Below are positions 10,001 through 19,187 of a DNA stretch of 36,684 bases, piece by piece. Origin of the DNA: Aureimonas sp. SK2 (lineage in GTDB: Bacteria > Pseudomonadota > Alphaproteobacteria > Rhizobiales > Rhizobiaceae). Numbering within the stretch: position 1 is the stretch's first letter; each line of letters opens with the position of its first letter. The position numbers and the translations under genes were made by a program. Below the pieces are notes generated by a model, which ran no database searches, was not told the origin of the DNA, and saw nothing but the letters and a program-made list of their open reading frames with translations. The stretch lies in assembly GCF_029813115.1 (NCBI RefSeq), contig NZ_JAPZDS010000024.1, positions 1 through 36,684 on the forward strand. Direction: 5' to 3'.

Positions 10001-12227
10001 CAACATCAATGAGCTTAAGGACGGAGAGGCTCGGGTTTGTGTAACGCCACCCCCGGCGCAGGTCTGTCCAGAGCCTGTGGGCAAGGACCTTGGCGAGGGA
10101 TCGCTGAGCGTCTTCCCGAACCACGGCTCCTGCGTCGGGATCCAACATCCAATGGATGCGAGCCTCCTTGTTGCTCGCGGTGAAACCGAGCGCCTTCACG
10201 ACCCTCAGACCGAATTCGTCCTCGGTCATGCCGTCGTCACCGGCGTCCAAAACGGCGCGCAAGATCGCGCCGCGCAGGAGGCTGACAAAAAGGAAGTCGT
10301 TGAAGTGCCCCGCCTGAAGCGCAGCATCCTGGCGATTATCTGTGAAGCCGAGGAGTTTGCGTTTCTCTTTTGGAACACCGCTGTTGCGGCTGTTCATCCA
10401 TTCCAGCGCAGTCGAAACCAGAAGCGTCGTGGCAGAGCTTCGACCTTCGCCTGAGAGGCCAGCAAGTTTGGAGCGTTCCCGCATGCTGGGATGCGGTTGA
10501 TCAAGGCAGGAAGGGCAGAAGCCGAACTTGCCAGGTATGAACCAGAAAGCTTTACCGGTTGACGCAGGGCGACCGTCGGGGGCGACGGACACCATTTGCG
10601 GCACTCGGCCCTTCCTGTTCGCCCGCAGCCGCTCGACACCCTTGCGCTCCTCGCGCCAGTCTTCGGGAAAGGTTTCGATTTCGCCCGTGAAGGCATAGTC
10701 GGGATCGCCATCGCCGGTGGGGGTTAGATAACCTGCAGCGTCACTCTCCTGGTCATCGAGGGGCGCGTCGTCGATGTTCCTCGGAACGAACAAAGCGCCC
10801 AGGGCATCGTCGGTTCTGGTGACGACGTGAACATCATGCCCACACGCTCGGCAGAAGCGAGTGGGATAGAGGCGATGGCCCGGCGCGCTAGGATCTTCGA
10901 GTTGTCCCTCGAAGAGCACGCTTCTGGGCTTTTTGGTCAGTGTGGTGAAAACCTCGCCCGCGCCCGAGATAAACTGATGGAGCTTGAATGCCAGGAATGC
11001 GCCGGCTCCCTGGCCCCCTCGATCCGCCTCCGGCAGGCTGATACGAGTCAGGAACGCCTCAAAATGGCTTCGGCAAGTTTCGATTTCTACGCCGCTATCC
11101 TTTGACAGGAGCGCGACGGCGTCGCCGAACGGGATTGGCTTCTTGCGCTTGAGCTCCTGCGCGTCATCAAGGCCGATCGCCAATTCAGTCCAAACCGCGA
11201 GAGGGTGTTCCTTCAGCACCTCATCGGTCAGCTCGTCCGGCGGGGTAGCCGCGAGTACGGACGCAAGTTTCGAACGCACATCATCCAGCTTCAGTCGATC
11301 ATCTGTGGCGCGTTCCAGCGACTCGTCGATGACCGACTCCGGCCCGATGGCCGTCCCGAAAAGGCGGGAGGCAACATCTGCTACGGCTTGCGCACGATTG
11401 GTGTCGGACCCTTCGCTTGCCATGGTGGCCGACGTGCCGATGCAGATCGGTGCTTTGTCTGGCGTGCAGCGATTGCGAAGCCGACGAACGAGAATAGCCA
11501 CGTCGGCGCCCTGGCGGCCGCGATAGGTATGCAGCTCATCGAGAACGATGAACTCCAGACCGCTTGCGTTCTCTATAACCTTGGTGTCGAGGCTGTCTTG
11601 CCGCGTCAGAAGCAATTCAGCCATCATGAAGTTGGTGAGCAAAATATCTGGCGGATTGTCGGCGATCCGCTGCCGTTCTTCTTGGCTTTCCTGTCCGGTG
11701 TAGCGCCGCACCACGGGCCTGATTTCAGTTGGTAGCCCGGATTGGGAGATGAACTTCTCGATCTCGTTCATCTGGCTGTTGGCCAGCGCGTTCATCGGAT
11801 AAACGATGATCGCACTGGTTTTGCGTGGTTTTCCTGCTTTCCTAGCGCGAATAATCGCGTCGACCACCGGCACGAAAAAGCAAAGCGACTTTCCCGACCC
11901 TGTTCCGGTGGTAACTACATAGCTTTGACCCGCCCGAGCTTTGGCGATTGCTTGGGCCTGATGGCGGTGAAAGCGCAGCGGCGTTGGTCCAAACCGGAAT
12001 ACCTTGCCGGTCGCTTCATCGAGATCGCCTGAGGTGACAAGCTCATCAGCTGTTGGCCCCTGCAGGAAGCGCGGGTTGATGGACAGCAAGGCATCCGGCC
12101 AAAAGCGACCTTCGTCATATTGCCGATCAATCTCGGACCTCAGATCATCGGATCGAACGACACTAAAAGATCGCGAGAAGCGGGCATAGGACTCAATAAG
12201 TCGATGGTCGAATTCGAACGCCTTCAT
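7059..12227 (-). CDS. Giant DEAD/DEAH helicase with C-terminal DUF1998 (DruE / DrmA-DrmB-like)
   Basis: Very large superfamily 2 helicase, 1722 residues. Motif I GTGSGKS is at 108-114, Ia YPMNALA at 143-149, II DELH at 230-233, III GTSATM at 264-269, and motif [13 protein letters not shown] near 1030-1040. Two CxxC pairs (CSNC and CHAC) near 1322-1342 suggest a zinc ribbon. The C-terminus carries DUF1998 hallmarks: [10 protein letters not shown] near 1535 and a CxxxCYRCL...NQ...H..IDR cluster near 1592-1614, probably metal-binding. This helicase plus DUF1998 layout is found in DruE of Druantia and YprA/MrfA-type helicases, whereas DISARM splits it into DrmA and DrmB. It is the first of three tightly spaced genes and starts at an ATG preceded by a GGGGGGA stretch 11 bases away. 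It probably processes or senses foreign DNA together with the SNF2 protein and methylase; that role is inference. Confidence 0.88.
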   Translation of the reverse strand: MKAFEFDHRLIESYARFSRSFSVVRSDDLRSEIDRQYDEGRFWPDALLSINPRFLQGPTADELVTSGDLDEATGKVFRFGPTPLRFHRHQAQAIAKARAGQSYVVTTGTGSGKSLCFFVPVVDAIIRARKAGKPRKTSAIIVYPMNALANSQMNEIEKFISQSGLPTEIRPVVRRYTGQESQEERQRIADNPPDILLTNFMMAELLLTRQDSLDTKVIENASGLEFIVLDELHTYRGRQGADVAILVRRLRNRCTPDKAPICIGTSATMASEGSDTNRAQAVADVASRLFGTAIGPESVIDESLERATDDRLKLDDVRSKLASVLAATPPDELTDEVLKEHPLAVWTELAIGLDDAQELKRKKPIPFGDAVALLSKDSGVEIETCRSHFEAFLTRISLPEADRGGQGAGAFLAFKLHQFISGAGEVFTTLTKKPRSVLFEGQLEDPSAPGHRLYPTRFCRACGHDVHVVTRTDDALGALFVPRNIDDAPLDDQESDAAGYLTPTGDGDPDYAFTGEIETFPEDWREERKGVERLRANRKGRVPQMVSVAPDGRPASTGKAFWFIPGKFGFCPSCLDQPHPSMRERSKLAGLSGEGRSSATTLLVSTALEWMNSRNSGVPKEKRKLLGFTDNRQDAALQAGHFNDFLFVSLLRGAILRAVLDAGDDGMTEDEFGLRVVKALGFTASNKEARIHWMLDPDAGAVVREDAQRSLAKVLAHRLWTDLRRGWRYTNPSLSVLKLIDVAFIGLDEVAEDTERLAAILPDIATLDVSKRKEMLKTILGAMLDGLAVGTEALDLTVLDTVAQKSRNLLRTPWSIDAKETPRSRTTLFLQAPGKDRVGLREEQTIVRAGHNSRIGRLINRKSVLGNKLGKDDYLTVLTGLMELLAREGLVSRVDIEADLQGWRLSPSAVRIIPGEAIQAGTAQGNRYFHDLYHDIAADLKAGGSSFWGLEGREHTAQVSQRQREWREWRFRYEKEDRENLAANAAELNAVGESEQFLPALFCSPTMELGVDISALNAVYLRNVPPTPANYAQRAGRAGRSGQAAVIVTYCAAQSPHDQYFFERRNEMVSGVVRPPALDITNEELVRSHLHAIWLAEAKLALSPDIPEILDLTETGYPLKQEIHDIIDRPALAVAAHAPMKRVLDQILASVDGRKPVWMSDPDDFVSAVAQRAPQDFDLAFDRWRELYNSARTQLMEANARSEITGLSGADRRRIKAAQMQASDQITILEQGKASNGSDFYSYRYLATEGFLPGYNFPRLPLYAFIPGEGKAGSFLQRARFLAISEFGPRSLIYHEGRAYRVMKAKLPPEVRTGDGSELATKDIFICSNCGACHDGEVERCHACNAPMAGEVPVQRTLRIDNVEAAPAERITANDEERVRQGFDIQTVFSWPKRDGRAQITEAHFRCDDASIFNLQYANSAEISRINKGLKRRANQTVFGFHIDPRSGYWAKSSDEDPDVDVPPDVVKPVRIVPIVRDHKNALLFRFNDPTAYAPETIATVQHAFMRGIEVVFQLEEGEILGEPLPARDNRRAVLAYEATEGGAGVLSRLIEDPQALGRVAREALILMHFDRVDDAIAAGDAKLLVSHDEESCVRGCYRCLLSYFNQPDHELIDRTRDEAKQMLVDLARGQVVLATADQAAEAGEWVNAFREVGLPAPDGSAITFSDQEMSFAWRSHFVAACISPLTETTRQEAEAKGWTLFELPEAVTAGVPDAMRSMFGE

Positions 12228-12282
12228 TGTCAGAAAATCCCCCCGGATATCTTTTCTATACCCAAAATTCTATTCTGAATCA

Positions 12283-13509
12283 TTAGGCTGTGCCCCACAG
12301 AGATGAGAGGGGCACCGCTGCCAACCTGTCACCGAACGGCACGAAATCGGCACTGTCATACAGCACCACGCCATAGGCGAACCGTTCCTTGCAAGCCTCG
12401 GCAAGGGTGCGTAGCCCGGCGAAGTCGCTGGACTTTACCGTGGCTGACGCCTTCACCTCGATGCCCACGATCATGCCGTCATCGCGCTCCAATACGATGT
12501 CGACCTCGTGCATCTGCTGGTCGCGGAAGTGAGAAGGGGTAACCCGCAGGTCAGATGCTGCCGTCAGCTTCAGAACTTCGGAAAAGACGAAGCTTTCCAG
12601 CAGCGCGCCGAAGACGCCCCGATCCGCCTTCACCCGCTCGAAGCTCAGGCCCCGCGTCGTTGCGAGCAGCCCAGAGTCCAGGAAGTGGAGCTTCGGCGTC
12701 TTGGCGATCCGCTTCAGTGCATTGGTGAACCAGGGCTGTAGGGTCGCGACAAGGAATACCTGTTCGAGCAGCGCGATGTAGCGCTGTGCGGTCTTGTGGC
12801 TGACATCGATGCTCGCGCCGAATTGCGAGTAGTTGACCAGTTGGCCGGAGTGCTCCGCCACGAGCCGTACAAACTTCGGCAACTCAGTCAGCTTCTCGAT
12901 GTCGGCGATATCCCTGAGATCGCGGGTCAGCACAGAGGTCAGATAGGACCGTGCCCAATCCTGCCGCCGTCGCTCGGTTTCACGGCTGATCGCCTCAGGG
13001 AAGCCGCCTCTCAGCACCAGCTCGACGAGGTCGTCACCGAGGATCGCCTGCTTGTCGGCTTTAAGCTTCCCGTCGAACAGGCGCTCCAGGAAGGTTGGCG
13101 TCTGACCGGTGATCTCGGCCTGTGCCAGTGGCAACATGCGGATCGTTTCCATTCGACCCGCCAGGCTGTCGGCGACGCGCGGCAATGTGAGCACATTGGC
13201 AGAGCCGGTGAGCAGGAAGCGCCCGGGACGATAGTCCTCGTCCACTGTCTTCTTGATTGCCAGCAGCAGGTCGGGCGCGCGCTGGATCTCGTCGATGATG
13301 GCTTGGTCAAGGCCACGAATGAAGCCCGCTGGATCGGACTGAGCGGCATCGAGAACCGTTTGATCGTCAAGCGTGATATAGGCCCGACCAGCTTCTCCCA
13401 TCTTGCGGACGAGCGTGGTCTTGCCCGCCCGGCGTGGCCCTACGATCAGGACCACCGGGGTGTCGGAAAGGGCCTCTTCTGCCCGACGCTCGACAAGCCG
13501 TTCGTACAT
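12283..13509 (-). CDS. AAA ATPase with C-terminal DUF4143 domain
   Basis: Protein of 408 residues with a P-loop GPRRAGKTTL near residues 24-33, a Walker B IIDEIQR near 70-76 and a sensor LTGSAN near 100-105. The C-terminal half has the DUF4143 pattern, including LDSGLLA and, near the end, EVDIV followed about ten residues later by EVKAS. That spacing resembles a PD-(D/E)XK-like nuclease fold. Members of this family are common orphan genes in mobile DNA, and their role is mostly unknown; toxin-like or nucleic-acid-linked functions have been suggested. It ends 55 bp before the giant helicase and points the same way, so it could be read through into the defence operon, but it also has its own plausible promoter. 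The family call is firm and the function open. Confidence 0.87.
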   Translation of the reverse strand: MYERLVERRAEEALSDTPVVLIVGPRRAGKTTLVRKMGEAGRAYITLDDQTVLDAAQSDPAGFIRGLDQAIIDEIQRAPDLLLAIKKTVDEDYRPGRFLLTGSANVLTLPRVADSLAGRMETIRMLPLAQAEITGQTPTFLERLFDGKLKADKQAILGDDLVELVLRGGFPEAISRETERRRQDWARSYLTSVLTRDLRDIADIEKLTELPKFVRLVAEHSGQLVNYSQFGASIDVSHKTAQRYIALLEQVFLVATLQPWFTNALKRIAKTPKLHFLDSGLLATTRGLSFERVKADRGVFGALLESFVFSEVLKLTAASDLRVTPSHFRDQQMHEVDIVLERDDGMIVGIEVKASATVKSSDFAGLRTLAEACKERFAYGVVLYDSADFVPFGDRLAAVPLSSLWGTA

Positions 13510-13852
13510 GCGGATCCAGGAGTTGGATGATTGGAATTCTGGATCATGATATTTGGAAGTCGCGGATCAGGCAATTGGAAATTGGATGCCGCGCCCTAGG
13601 ATGAGGGCGGGACGCGAGCCGTCGTGGGACGAACGCGCCGGTCAACAACAGGAAAGAAGGTGCCTTGCTTGTGCTCGATTTGTACAAAGACAAAGAATCT
13701 GACGGCCGTGCAGGCAATCGCCTGATCGGGATCTGATCTCCCAGCGGACTGAATTTCATCGCCACGCTGGGAGATTGCCTTCGCAATCGCTCGCAGCGTC
13801 TCCTTCAAGCAGTCGGGGAAAGGGGGCTCTCCGGACGATTTCCAGGTGAGGT
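13510..13852. other. Intergenic region between the AAA gene and lysR; no certain gene
   Basis: This 343-bp gap separates divergently transcribed genes, so it should hold promoters for both: the candidate above and an unlocated lysR promoter. A 70-codon frame on the minus strand (13596-13808, TTG start) has no ribosome site and no family I recognise. It may be a gene remnant at the junction between defence cargo and transfer backbone. The part near 13520-13590 is AT-rich with several TTGGA/TTGGAT repeats. Confidence 0.5.
13546..13574 (-). promoter_or_regulatory. Candidate promoter for the AAA/DUF4143 gene
   Basis: Read on the minus strand, TTGCCT (13569-13574) and TATCAT (13546-13551) are separated by 17 bases, matching sigma-70 boxes at 4/6 and 5/6. 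The predicted start lies about 30 bases upstream of the ATG at 13509, in a stretch more AT-rich than its surroundings. No experimental support. Confidence 0.4.
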
Positions 13853-14746
13853 ATGAACTTTCGACATCTGCGTTATTTCGTTGCGGCTTCCGAGCATGGA
13901 AGCTTTCGAAAGGCGGGCGCCGCGTTGGGCGTCCAGGAGTCTACGATCAGTCGCCGGATTCGCGACATGGAAGACGGGCTCGGTTCGGCGTTGTTTCACC
14001 GCCATAGCGGCGGCGTGTGCCTGACCGTGGCAGGACAGCGGCTCTTGTCGAAGGCGCGACAGGTTCTTCGTCACGTCAATGAAGGCGCCGAGATCGTGGA
14101 CGCGGTGGGCCGCGCCACGGAAGGCCATCTACGCGTGGGCATCTTTTCGTCCCTGGCATCCGGCTTTCTTCAAGACCTGCTGCGACGTTTCGCCGAGGAG
14201 CATCCCGGCGTCCGTCTCGAGGTTGCCGACGGCAATCCTGCAGAGCATGTCGCCGCGGTTCGGGAGTTCCGCCTGGATATCGCCTTTCTGACGGGCACGC
14301 TGGAGTGGCCGCGATGCGAGACCACCTATCTCTGGTCGGAACGTGTTTTCGTGGTGCTGCCTGAATCGCATGCTCTCGCCGAGAAGGAGGAGGTGAGGTG
14401 GCACGATCTCGCGCACGAGACCTTTATTGTCAGCGACGTGCCGCCGGGTCAGGAGGTCCATGACTATCTGGTGCAGCGGGTCGCCGATCTCGGCCATCAC
14501 CCGAAAATTCAGTCACAGTTCGTCGGGCGCGATAATCTGTTGACGCTCGTCGCGATCGGCAGCGGGCTCACGGTCATGAGCGAGGCGGCGACGGCCGCCT
14601 ATGTGCCGGGTATCTGCTACCGGCCGATCGTCGGCGAGGTGCTCCCCTTCAACGGTGTGTGGTCGCCGAAGAACGACAATCCGGCGCTCCGGCGCTTCGT
14701 CAGCACGGCGAAGACGATGGCCCGCCACCAGGGCGTCGAATTATGA
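13853..14746 (+). CDS. LysR-family transcriptional regulator
   Basis: 297-residue LysR-type regulator. An N-terminal winged helix-turn-helix (residues 1-60; NFRHLRYFVAASEHGSF opening, then GVQESTISRRIRDME as the recognition region) is followed by a periplasmic-binding-like effector domain from about residue 90. An AGGTGAGGT ribosome site directly precedes the ATG. It faces the trb operon, and its stop overlaps the DUF2274 stop tail-to-tail by 6 bp. A LysR gene at this end of trb clusters is common in alphaproteobacterial ICEs, so control of transfer genes is possible, although LysR proteins most often act on a divergent neighbour, here the AAA gene. The effector is unknown. Confidence 0.9.
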   Translation: MNFRHLRYFVAASEHGSFRKAGAALGVQESTISRRIRDMEDGLGSALFHRHSGGVCLTVAGQRLLSKARQVLRHVNEGAEIVDAVGRATEGHLRVGIFSSLASGFLQDLLRRFAEEHPGVRLEVADGNPAEHVAAVREFRLDIAFLTGTLEWPRCETTYLWSERVFVVLPESHALAEKEEVRWHDLAHETFIVSDVPPGQEVHDYLVQRVADLGHHPKIQSQFVGRDNLLTLVAIGSGLTVMSEAATAAYVPGICYRPIVGEVLPFNGVWSPKNDNPALRRFVSTAKTMARHQGVEL

Positions 14747-14980
14747 GCTGACGTCGCCCATGGGTTTCGCCCGGCGAGCCTTGGCGAACCCCCGATCGGT
14801 GGCGATGAAGCGCTCCAGCATCGGTACGATCAGTTGGACCGGATCGCGCACGGGCTGGCCGGTCTGTCGTCCCAGAACCTCGGCATAGGCGGTGAGATCG
14901 CGGTGAAGCGCGGCGGGCAACTCCAGCACCGCCTTGACCGGCTTTTCCTCCACGATCGGACCGAGCTTCAATTTCGTCAT
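14741..14980 (-). CDS. DUF2274 domain protein, end of the trb operon
   Basis: Small basic protein of 79 residues that fits the DUF2274 family (opening MTKLKLGPI, then KPVKAVLELPAALHRDL and YAE.LGRQTG). This family almost always follows trbI in alphaproteobacterial conjugation clusters. The central part may form a ribbon-helix-helix-like fold, which would suit a DNA-binding or regulatory role, but no function is established. Its ATG comes one base after the trbI stop, so translation is coupled. Confidence 0.8.
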   Translation of the reverse strand: MTKLKLGPIVEEKPVKAVLELPAALHRDLTAYAEVLGRQTGQPVRDPVQLIVPMLERFIATDRGFAKARRAKPMGDVSS

Positions 14981-14981
14981 G

Positions 14982-16166
14982 TCAGCCTCCGTAGGGTTCG
15001 AGGACGAGATCGCGGGTAACGATGACCCGGACCGGGAAACCCGGCCGAATGGTCAAGGTCGGTGCCACCTGGAGCTGACGACGGATGATCTGCTGGCCGG
15101 CGTCATTTATCGTGTCCTGTCCGCCATTGCGGATGGCGCGCAAAAGCCGGTCGTCGTCATCGACGGCCAGTTCCGCCCCAACGGAGAGCAGCGTGGAGAG
15201 ACCGGCCGCCTTGGCGAGATCCCACCAGTGATAGTCGACGCCATCCTCCAGGCCCGCATAGCCCATCGGATCGGCACCGGGCTGGCGCTCCAGCACGATC
15301 GAGCGACCGTTTGGGAAGATCATGCGGCTCCACACGAGCAGGATCCGGCGCTGGCCGTAGCCGACATCGTTGCTGTACTCGCCGATGATCCGCGTGCCTT
15401 GCGGAATGACGAGGATGCGGCCGGTCGGGCTGTCGTAGATGCTCTCCGTCACCTGCGCGGTGATCTGGCCCGGCAGATCGGAGCGAATGCCGGTGATGAG
15501 GGCTGCTGAAATGACCGCGCCCGCCTGGAGCACGTAGGGCGAGGCTGGCGCCATGACTCGATCGGCCGCGATTGTACGCCGATCCACCGGGGCGCCCAGG
15601 AAGGCGAGCTGACGATCCTGCGCGGTCGGCGCGCCCGGTTGCGGCCCCGTCGCCAGGCCGGCGAGCGGCGTATTGCCCATGCCCGCCGACATTGTCGGCG
15701 CGGCGCCTGGCCCGTTCTGGAAGAAGACCCGGCTGGTACGCGCGGCTTCGAGCTCGGCGAGGCGGCGTTGCTCCTCGGGATTGGCCTGGGATGCCGCCAT
15801 GGCGGGCGGCGTGACGGGCTGGCCACGGTTCTGCGCATTGAGGATCGGCCGGCCGAGGTCGCCGGGCAGCGCCGGTCCCAGCAGGGGCCCGGTGTAGTCG
15901 CGCGGCAACCCGGCCAGGCCGTCGGCCGTTGCGCGATTGTCGGTCGAATAGAGTTCCTCGTTGGGTCTGCCGGCATCCCGGGTCTGAAGCGCGTAGATGA
16001 GGGCGCCGCCGATGCCGACGCTCACGACGAGACCGATGCTCGCGAGGACCTTGCGGGACAGGCGCGTCACGCGCGGCGGTTCGGCGCGCAGCCGCATGGG
16101 TGCTGTTGAATCGACGGCCGCCGATTGCTGTTGCGGTTCGGGGCTAGCGTTGTCGGTGTCGCTCAT
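14982..16166 (-). CDS. trbI: Conjugal transfer protein TrbI (VirB10-like)
   Basis: 394 residues. VirB10-type protein spanning the inner membrane and periplasm, linking the ATPases to the outer-membrane core of the mating channel. A cytoplasmic N-terminus is followed by one membrane segment at about 41-60 and a Pro/Gln/Ala-rich periplasmic stretch. The conserved C-terminal beta domain begins near residue 210 (LQAGAVISAALITGI and later IPQGTRIIGEY, both typical of TrbI/VirB10). Its ATG overlaps the trbG stop by 4 bp and it precedes DUF2274. Confidence 0.94.
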   Translation of the reverse strand: MSDTDNASPEPQQQSAAVDSTAPMRLRAEPPRVTRLSRKVLASIGLVVSVGIGGALIYALQTRDAGRPNEELYSTDNRATADGLAGLPRDYTGPLLGPALPGDLGRPILNAQNRGQPVTPPAMAASQANPEEQRRLAELEAARTSRVFFQNGPGAAPTMSAGMGNTPLAGLATGPQPGAPTAQDRQLAFLGAPVDRRTIAADRVMAPASPYVLQAGAVISAALITGIRSDLPGQITAQVTESIYDSPTGRILVIPQGTRIIGEYSNDVGYGQRRILLVWSRMIFPNGRSIVLERQPGADPMGYAGLEDGVDYHWWDLAKAAGLSTLLSVGAELAVDDDDRLLRAIRNGGQDTINDAGQQIIRRQLQVAPTLTIRPGFPVRVIVTRDLVLEPYGG

Positions 16167-17143
16167 GATGCAGGCTTTCCATCGGTGCGCACGATCCTGA
16201 CGGTCTGCTGCCGGTCGCCGCTGCCGAGGCGCAGCTCGGCGGCGCCGAAGATCCGGTCGATGATCAGGATGTTCTGGTAGACGCGGCTGTTGACGATCTG
16301 CAGCTCGCCATCGGCGCCGAGAACGAAGATGGGCGGCATTTCGCCCTGGGCGATGCCGCGCGGAAATTCGACATAGACGCGCCGGCCGTCATCATAGACC
16401 GAGATCGGCCGCCAGGGCGGCGTGTCGCCGGTGATGCCGTATCGGTAGTGGCGTGCGGCGGCCGCGGGAATGATGGGAGTGGCCGGGACGTTGGCGCGCT
16501 GTGACGCCGGCGTCGCAGGGTAGGCCCAGGCCACGGCCGGCATATAGGGAGTCGTGCCCGCTCTCAGCTCGAGCATATAGATGCGGCGATCGGTCGTGAT
16601 GACGAGGTTCGTCGTGATGTCGGGGCGCGTCGGCTTGACGAGGATGTGGACGCGGCGCGTGAGACCGGACCCGCTCTCGGTGTCGCCGATGATCCATCGG
16701 GCGGTATCGCCGGCGGCGATCGGGCCCGCGCCGGTCAGGCTTTCACCCGGCTCGAGCGCGATGTTCGTGATCTGCCCGGGTGCGGCGTAGACCTGATAGA
16801 GCGCCCCTTCGCTCCAGGGGTAGATCTGGATGGAATTATAGTAGCCTTCGCGCCGAGGCTCGACGCGCGCGGCGGCATTGGCGTTCCCGACCCGACCGAT
16901 CGGCGTGCCCGCGGCGGTTCCGCCATGCGCGACAGTCCAGGCAGGCGGAGTATGTAGTGGACGTGGCGGTTGTTCCGCGACGGGCGCCGGTACGGCCGGC
17001 AAGGGCGGCACATCGCTGTCGTAACTGATGGTGGGAGGTTTGAACGTCGCGCATCCGGCCAACGTCGTTGCGGAAACCAGCGCTATCGCCAAGGTGGCTT
17101 TGCGGAAAGCCGGCGGGCCGGAGCTGCGGATAGACATGCTCAT
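16163..17143 (-). CDS. trbG: Conjugal transfer protein TrbG (VirB9-like lipoprotein)
   Basis: 326 residues. VirB9-type component of the outer-membrane core complex. The N-terminus has a hydrophobic signal and a lipobox LAGC with the cysteine at residue 31, so it is probably lipidated, taking on part of the VirB7 anchoring role. Family features include the YPWSEGALYQVYAAPGQIT region and a C-terminal ...LIIDRIFGAAELRLGSG segment. It overlaps trbF and trbI by 4 bp each, in the standard order F-G-I. Confidence 0.93.
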   Translation of the reverse strand: MSMSIRSSGPPAFRKATLAIALVSATTLAGCATFKPPTISYDSDVPPLPAVPAPVAEQPPRPLHTPPAWTVAHGGTAAGTPIGRVGNANAAARVEPRREGYYNSIQIYPWSEGALYQVYAAPGQITNIALEPGESLTGAGPIAAGDTARWIIGDTESGSGLTRRVHILVKPTRPDITTNLVITTDRRIYMLELRAGTTPYMPAVAWAYPATPASQRANVPATPIIPAAAARHYRYGITGDTPPWRPISVYDDGRRVYVEFPRGIAQGEMPPIFVLGADGELQIVNSRVYQNILIIDRIFGAAELRLGSGDRQQTVRIVRTDGKPAS

Positions 17144-17829
17144 TGGGCCATCTCCCGCGACCAGGAGATAGCGTTGACATAGATCCCGAGTGGGTTGGCG
17201 CGCAGCCGTTCGGCGTCGCGCGGCGTCTGGATGACGATGGTGAGGATCGCGGTCCAGCGTTCGGAACCGGCAAGCTGGCCGTTCTCGTAGCGCTTTTCGG
17301 TCCAGGCCACGCGGAAGGAATCCGGCGAGGCGCGCAGGACGCTGGAAACCTCGACCGCGATCTGCTGGCGGCCGACCTTGGTGAAGGGATCGTTGGCCCG
17401 GGCATAGTCATTGAGAGACGCCGCGCCACGGTCTGTCGTCCATTCATAGGCGCGCAGCCAGTTCTGGCGCACGATGATGGGGTCGGCCGGGATCGAGCGC
17501 ACCTGCTCGATGAAGCGGGCGAGATGCCAGGCGATCTGCGGGTCGGTCGGCCGATAGTCAGCCGTCGCCGGCGCCACCGATTGCGCCTGCCCGAGGCGAT
17601 CGACCTGAACCACCCAAGGCACGACGGTCCCGCGCGCCGATTGCCAGACGAGTGCGGCAGCAAAGCCGGCGGACAGGAACAGCGAACCGAACGCCATGAT
17701 GCGCCAGTTCCTGGCCTGGACGCGGGCCGAGCCGATGCGCTCATCCCAGACCTGTGCCGCCCTTTGATAGGGCGTTTGAGGTTCGGGCGATTTCCCATAG
17801 TGGGCAGCGGGTCGCTTGAAGAGGCTCAT
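17140..17829 (-). CDS. trbF: Conjugal transfer protein TrbF (VirB8-like)
   Basis: 229 residues. VirB8-type inner-membrane assembly factor with one membrane segment at about 42-64 and a periplasmic NTF2-like domain. The family pattern NPYQ-like opening (here TPYQRAAQVWDERIGSA) and the RVAWTEKRYENGQL motif support TrbF. It overlaps trbL and trbG by 4 bp (ATGA junctions). Confidence 0.93.
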   Translation of the reverse strand: MSLFKRPAAHYGKSPEPQTPYQRAAQVWDERIGSARVQARNWRIMAFGSLFLSAGFAAALVWQSARGTVVPWVVQVDRLGQAQSVAPATADYRPTDPQIAWHLARFIEQVRSIPADPIIVRQNWLRAYEWTTDRGAASLNDYARANDPFTKVGRQQIAVEVSSVLRASPDSFRVAWTEKRYENGQLAGSERWTAILTIVIQTPRDAERLRANPLGIYVNAISWSREMAQ

Positions 17830-19184
17830 GAGCGGTCGCTTTCAGAGAGATTGACGGAAGAGCCGCCGCCGTGGCTGTCGCCCGAACGAACGGCGTGCGC
17901 TGCCAGGGTGGCTCCATGGCCGAGGGACTGGCCGCGCTTCATGCGCTTGGCCCAGTCGGGTGGGCCATCGCGGGATGCTGCCGCGGCTTGGCCCGCCGCC
18001 TCCGATGCGGGGGGCGAGCCCATGGTCGAGGCGCCGCCCGTTGCGCCGAAGCCGGCCTTGGCGCCTGCCGAGAAGCTGGACTTGAGGCTTTCGGCGGTAC
18101 GCGCTGCCGCGCGTTTGAGCGGCGAGACCGTGGCCGCCCCGGCGGCGCGGGCGACGCCGCCGAGACCTGAGGCAACGCCGGCGGCGCCGGACTGGCCGAG
18201 AGAGCTGAGGCTGTAGGCTGCGGCCGCTCCGCCGGCGGCGGCCGCGCCACCACGCACGGCGGCTGCGCCGCCAGACATCGCCGCGGCTCCTCCCTTCAGG
18301 GCGAGACCCGCGGCGCCGCCGGCCGCGAGCGCGGCTCCGCCGACAGCAAGGCCGGTGCCGACGGCCGCGCCGGCGCCGAGCTGCGGCCCGCCGCTGACGA
18401 GTCCGGCGGCGATACCGGGGCCGAAGATCCCGAGCCCGAGCAGCGACAGCGCCGCCAGCACGATCGCCATGGCGTCATCGACGGTCGGTGTCGCGCCTCC
18501 GAAGCCCGCCGTGAACTGGCTAAACAGCGTCGAGCCGATGCCGATGATGACGGCAAGCACCAGCACCTTGATGCCCGATGAGACGACATTGCCGAGTACG
18601 CGCTCGGCCATGAAGGCGGTCTTGCCGAACAGGCCGAACGGGATGAGCACGAAGCCGGCCAGCGTCGTTAGCTTGAATTCGATCAGGGTGACGAAGAGCT
18701 GGATGGCCAGGATGAAGAAGGCGAGCAGCACCAGCGCCCAGGCGAAGAGCAGGCAGGCGATCTGGATGAAGTTCTCGAAGAAGGCGATCCAGCCCATCAG
18801 GTCGGAGATGGATTCGAGCAGGGGACGCGCGGCGTCGAGCCCGGTCTGCGCCACCTTGCCGGGACGCATCAGATCCTGCGCGGTAAAGCCCGTGCCGGAC
18901 GCTTTGAGGCCGAGTCCGGCGAACGAGTCGAAGACGATCCTGGCGAGGTTGTTCCAGTTGCCGATCAGATAGGCGAAGACGCCGACGAACAGCGTCTTCT
19001 TGACCAGGCGGGCGAAGATGTCGTCGTCCGCGCCCCAGCTCCAGAACAGGGCGGCGAGTGTCACGTCGATGACGATCAGGGTCGTGGCGATGAACGCGAC
19101 CTCGCCGCCGAGCAGGCCGAAACCGCTGTTGATGTAGGAGGTGAAGACTCCCAGGAAATTGTCGATGACGCCTGCGCCGCCCAT
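17826..19184 (-). CDS. trbL: Conjugal transfer protein TrbL (VirB6-like polytopic membrane protein)
   Basis: 452 residues. VirB6-type inner-membrane channel component with several hydrophobic helices in the first 270 residues (for example about 23-45, 65-85, 145-170, 175-200, 230-260). A long Gly/Ala/Ser-rich low-complexity tail (about 275-345) leads to a charged C-terminus. Such tails are usual in TrbL of this cluster type. It starts 3 bp after trbK, and a GAAGGACAG ribosome site lies in the trbK end. Confidence 0.92.
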   Translation of the reverse strand: MGGAGVIDNFLGVFTSYINSGFGLLGGEVAFIATTLIVIDVTLAALFWSWGADDDIFARLVKKTLFVGVFAYLIGNWNNLARIVFDSFAGLGLKASGTGFTAQDLMRPGKVAQTGLDAARPLLESISDLMGWIAFFENFIQIACLLFAWALVLLAFFILAIQLFVTLIEFKLTTLAGFVLIPFGLFGKTAFMAERVLGNVVSSGIKVLVLAVIIGIGSTLFSQFTAGFGGATPTVDDAMAIVLAALSLLGLGIFGPGIAAGLVSGGPQLGAGAAVGTGLAVGGAALAAGGAAGLALKGGAAAMSGGAAAVRGGAAAAGGAAAAYSLSSLGQSGAAGVASGLGGVARAAGAATVSPLKRAAARTAESLKSSFSAGAKAGFGATGGASTMGSPPASEAAGQAAAASRDGPPDWAKRMKRGQSLGHGATLAAHAVRSGDSHGGGSSVNLSESDRS

Positions 19185-19187
19185 GGG

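Noticed and set aside
1-12227. BREX system (PglX-like methylase plus helicases)
   Set aside because: No PglZ, BrxC or BrxL-type gene is present, and the SNF2-methylase order fits DISARM better.
13596-13808. Small minus-strand frame of 70 codons
   Set aside because: TTG start without ribosome site and no recognised family; kept only as a note in the intergenic entry.
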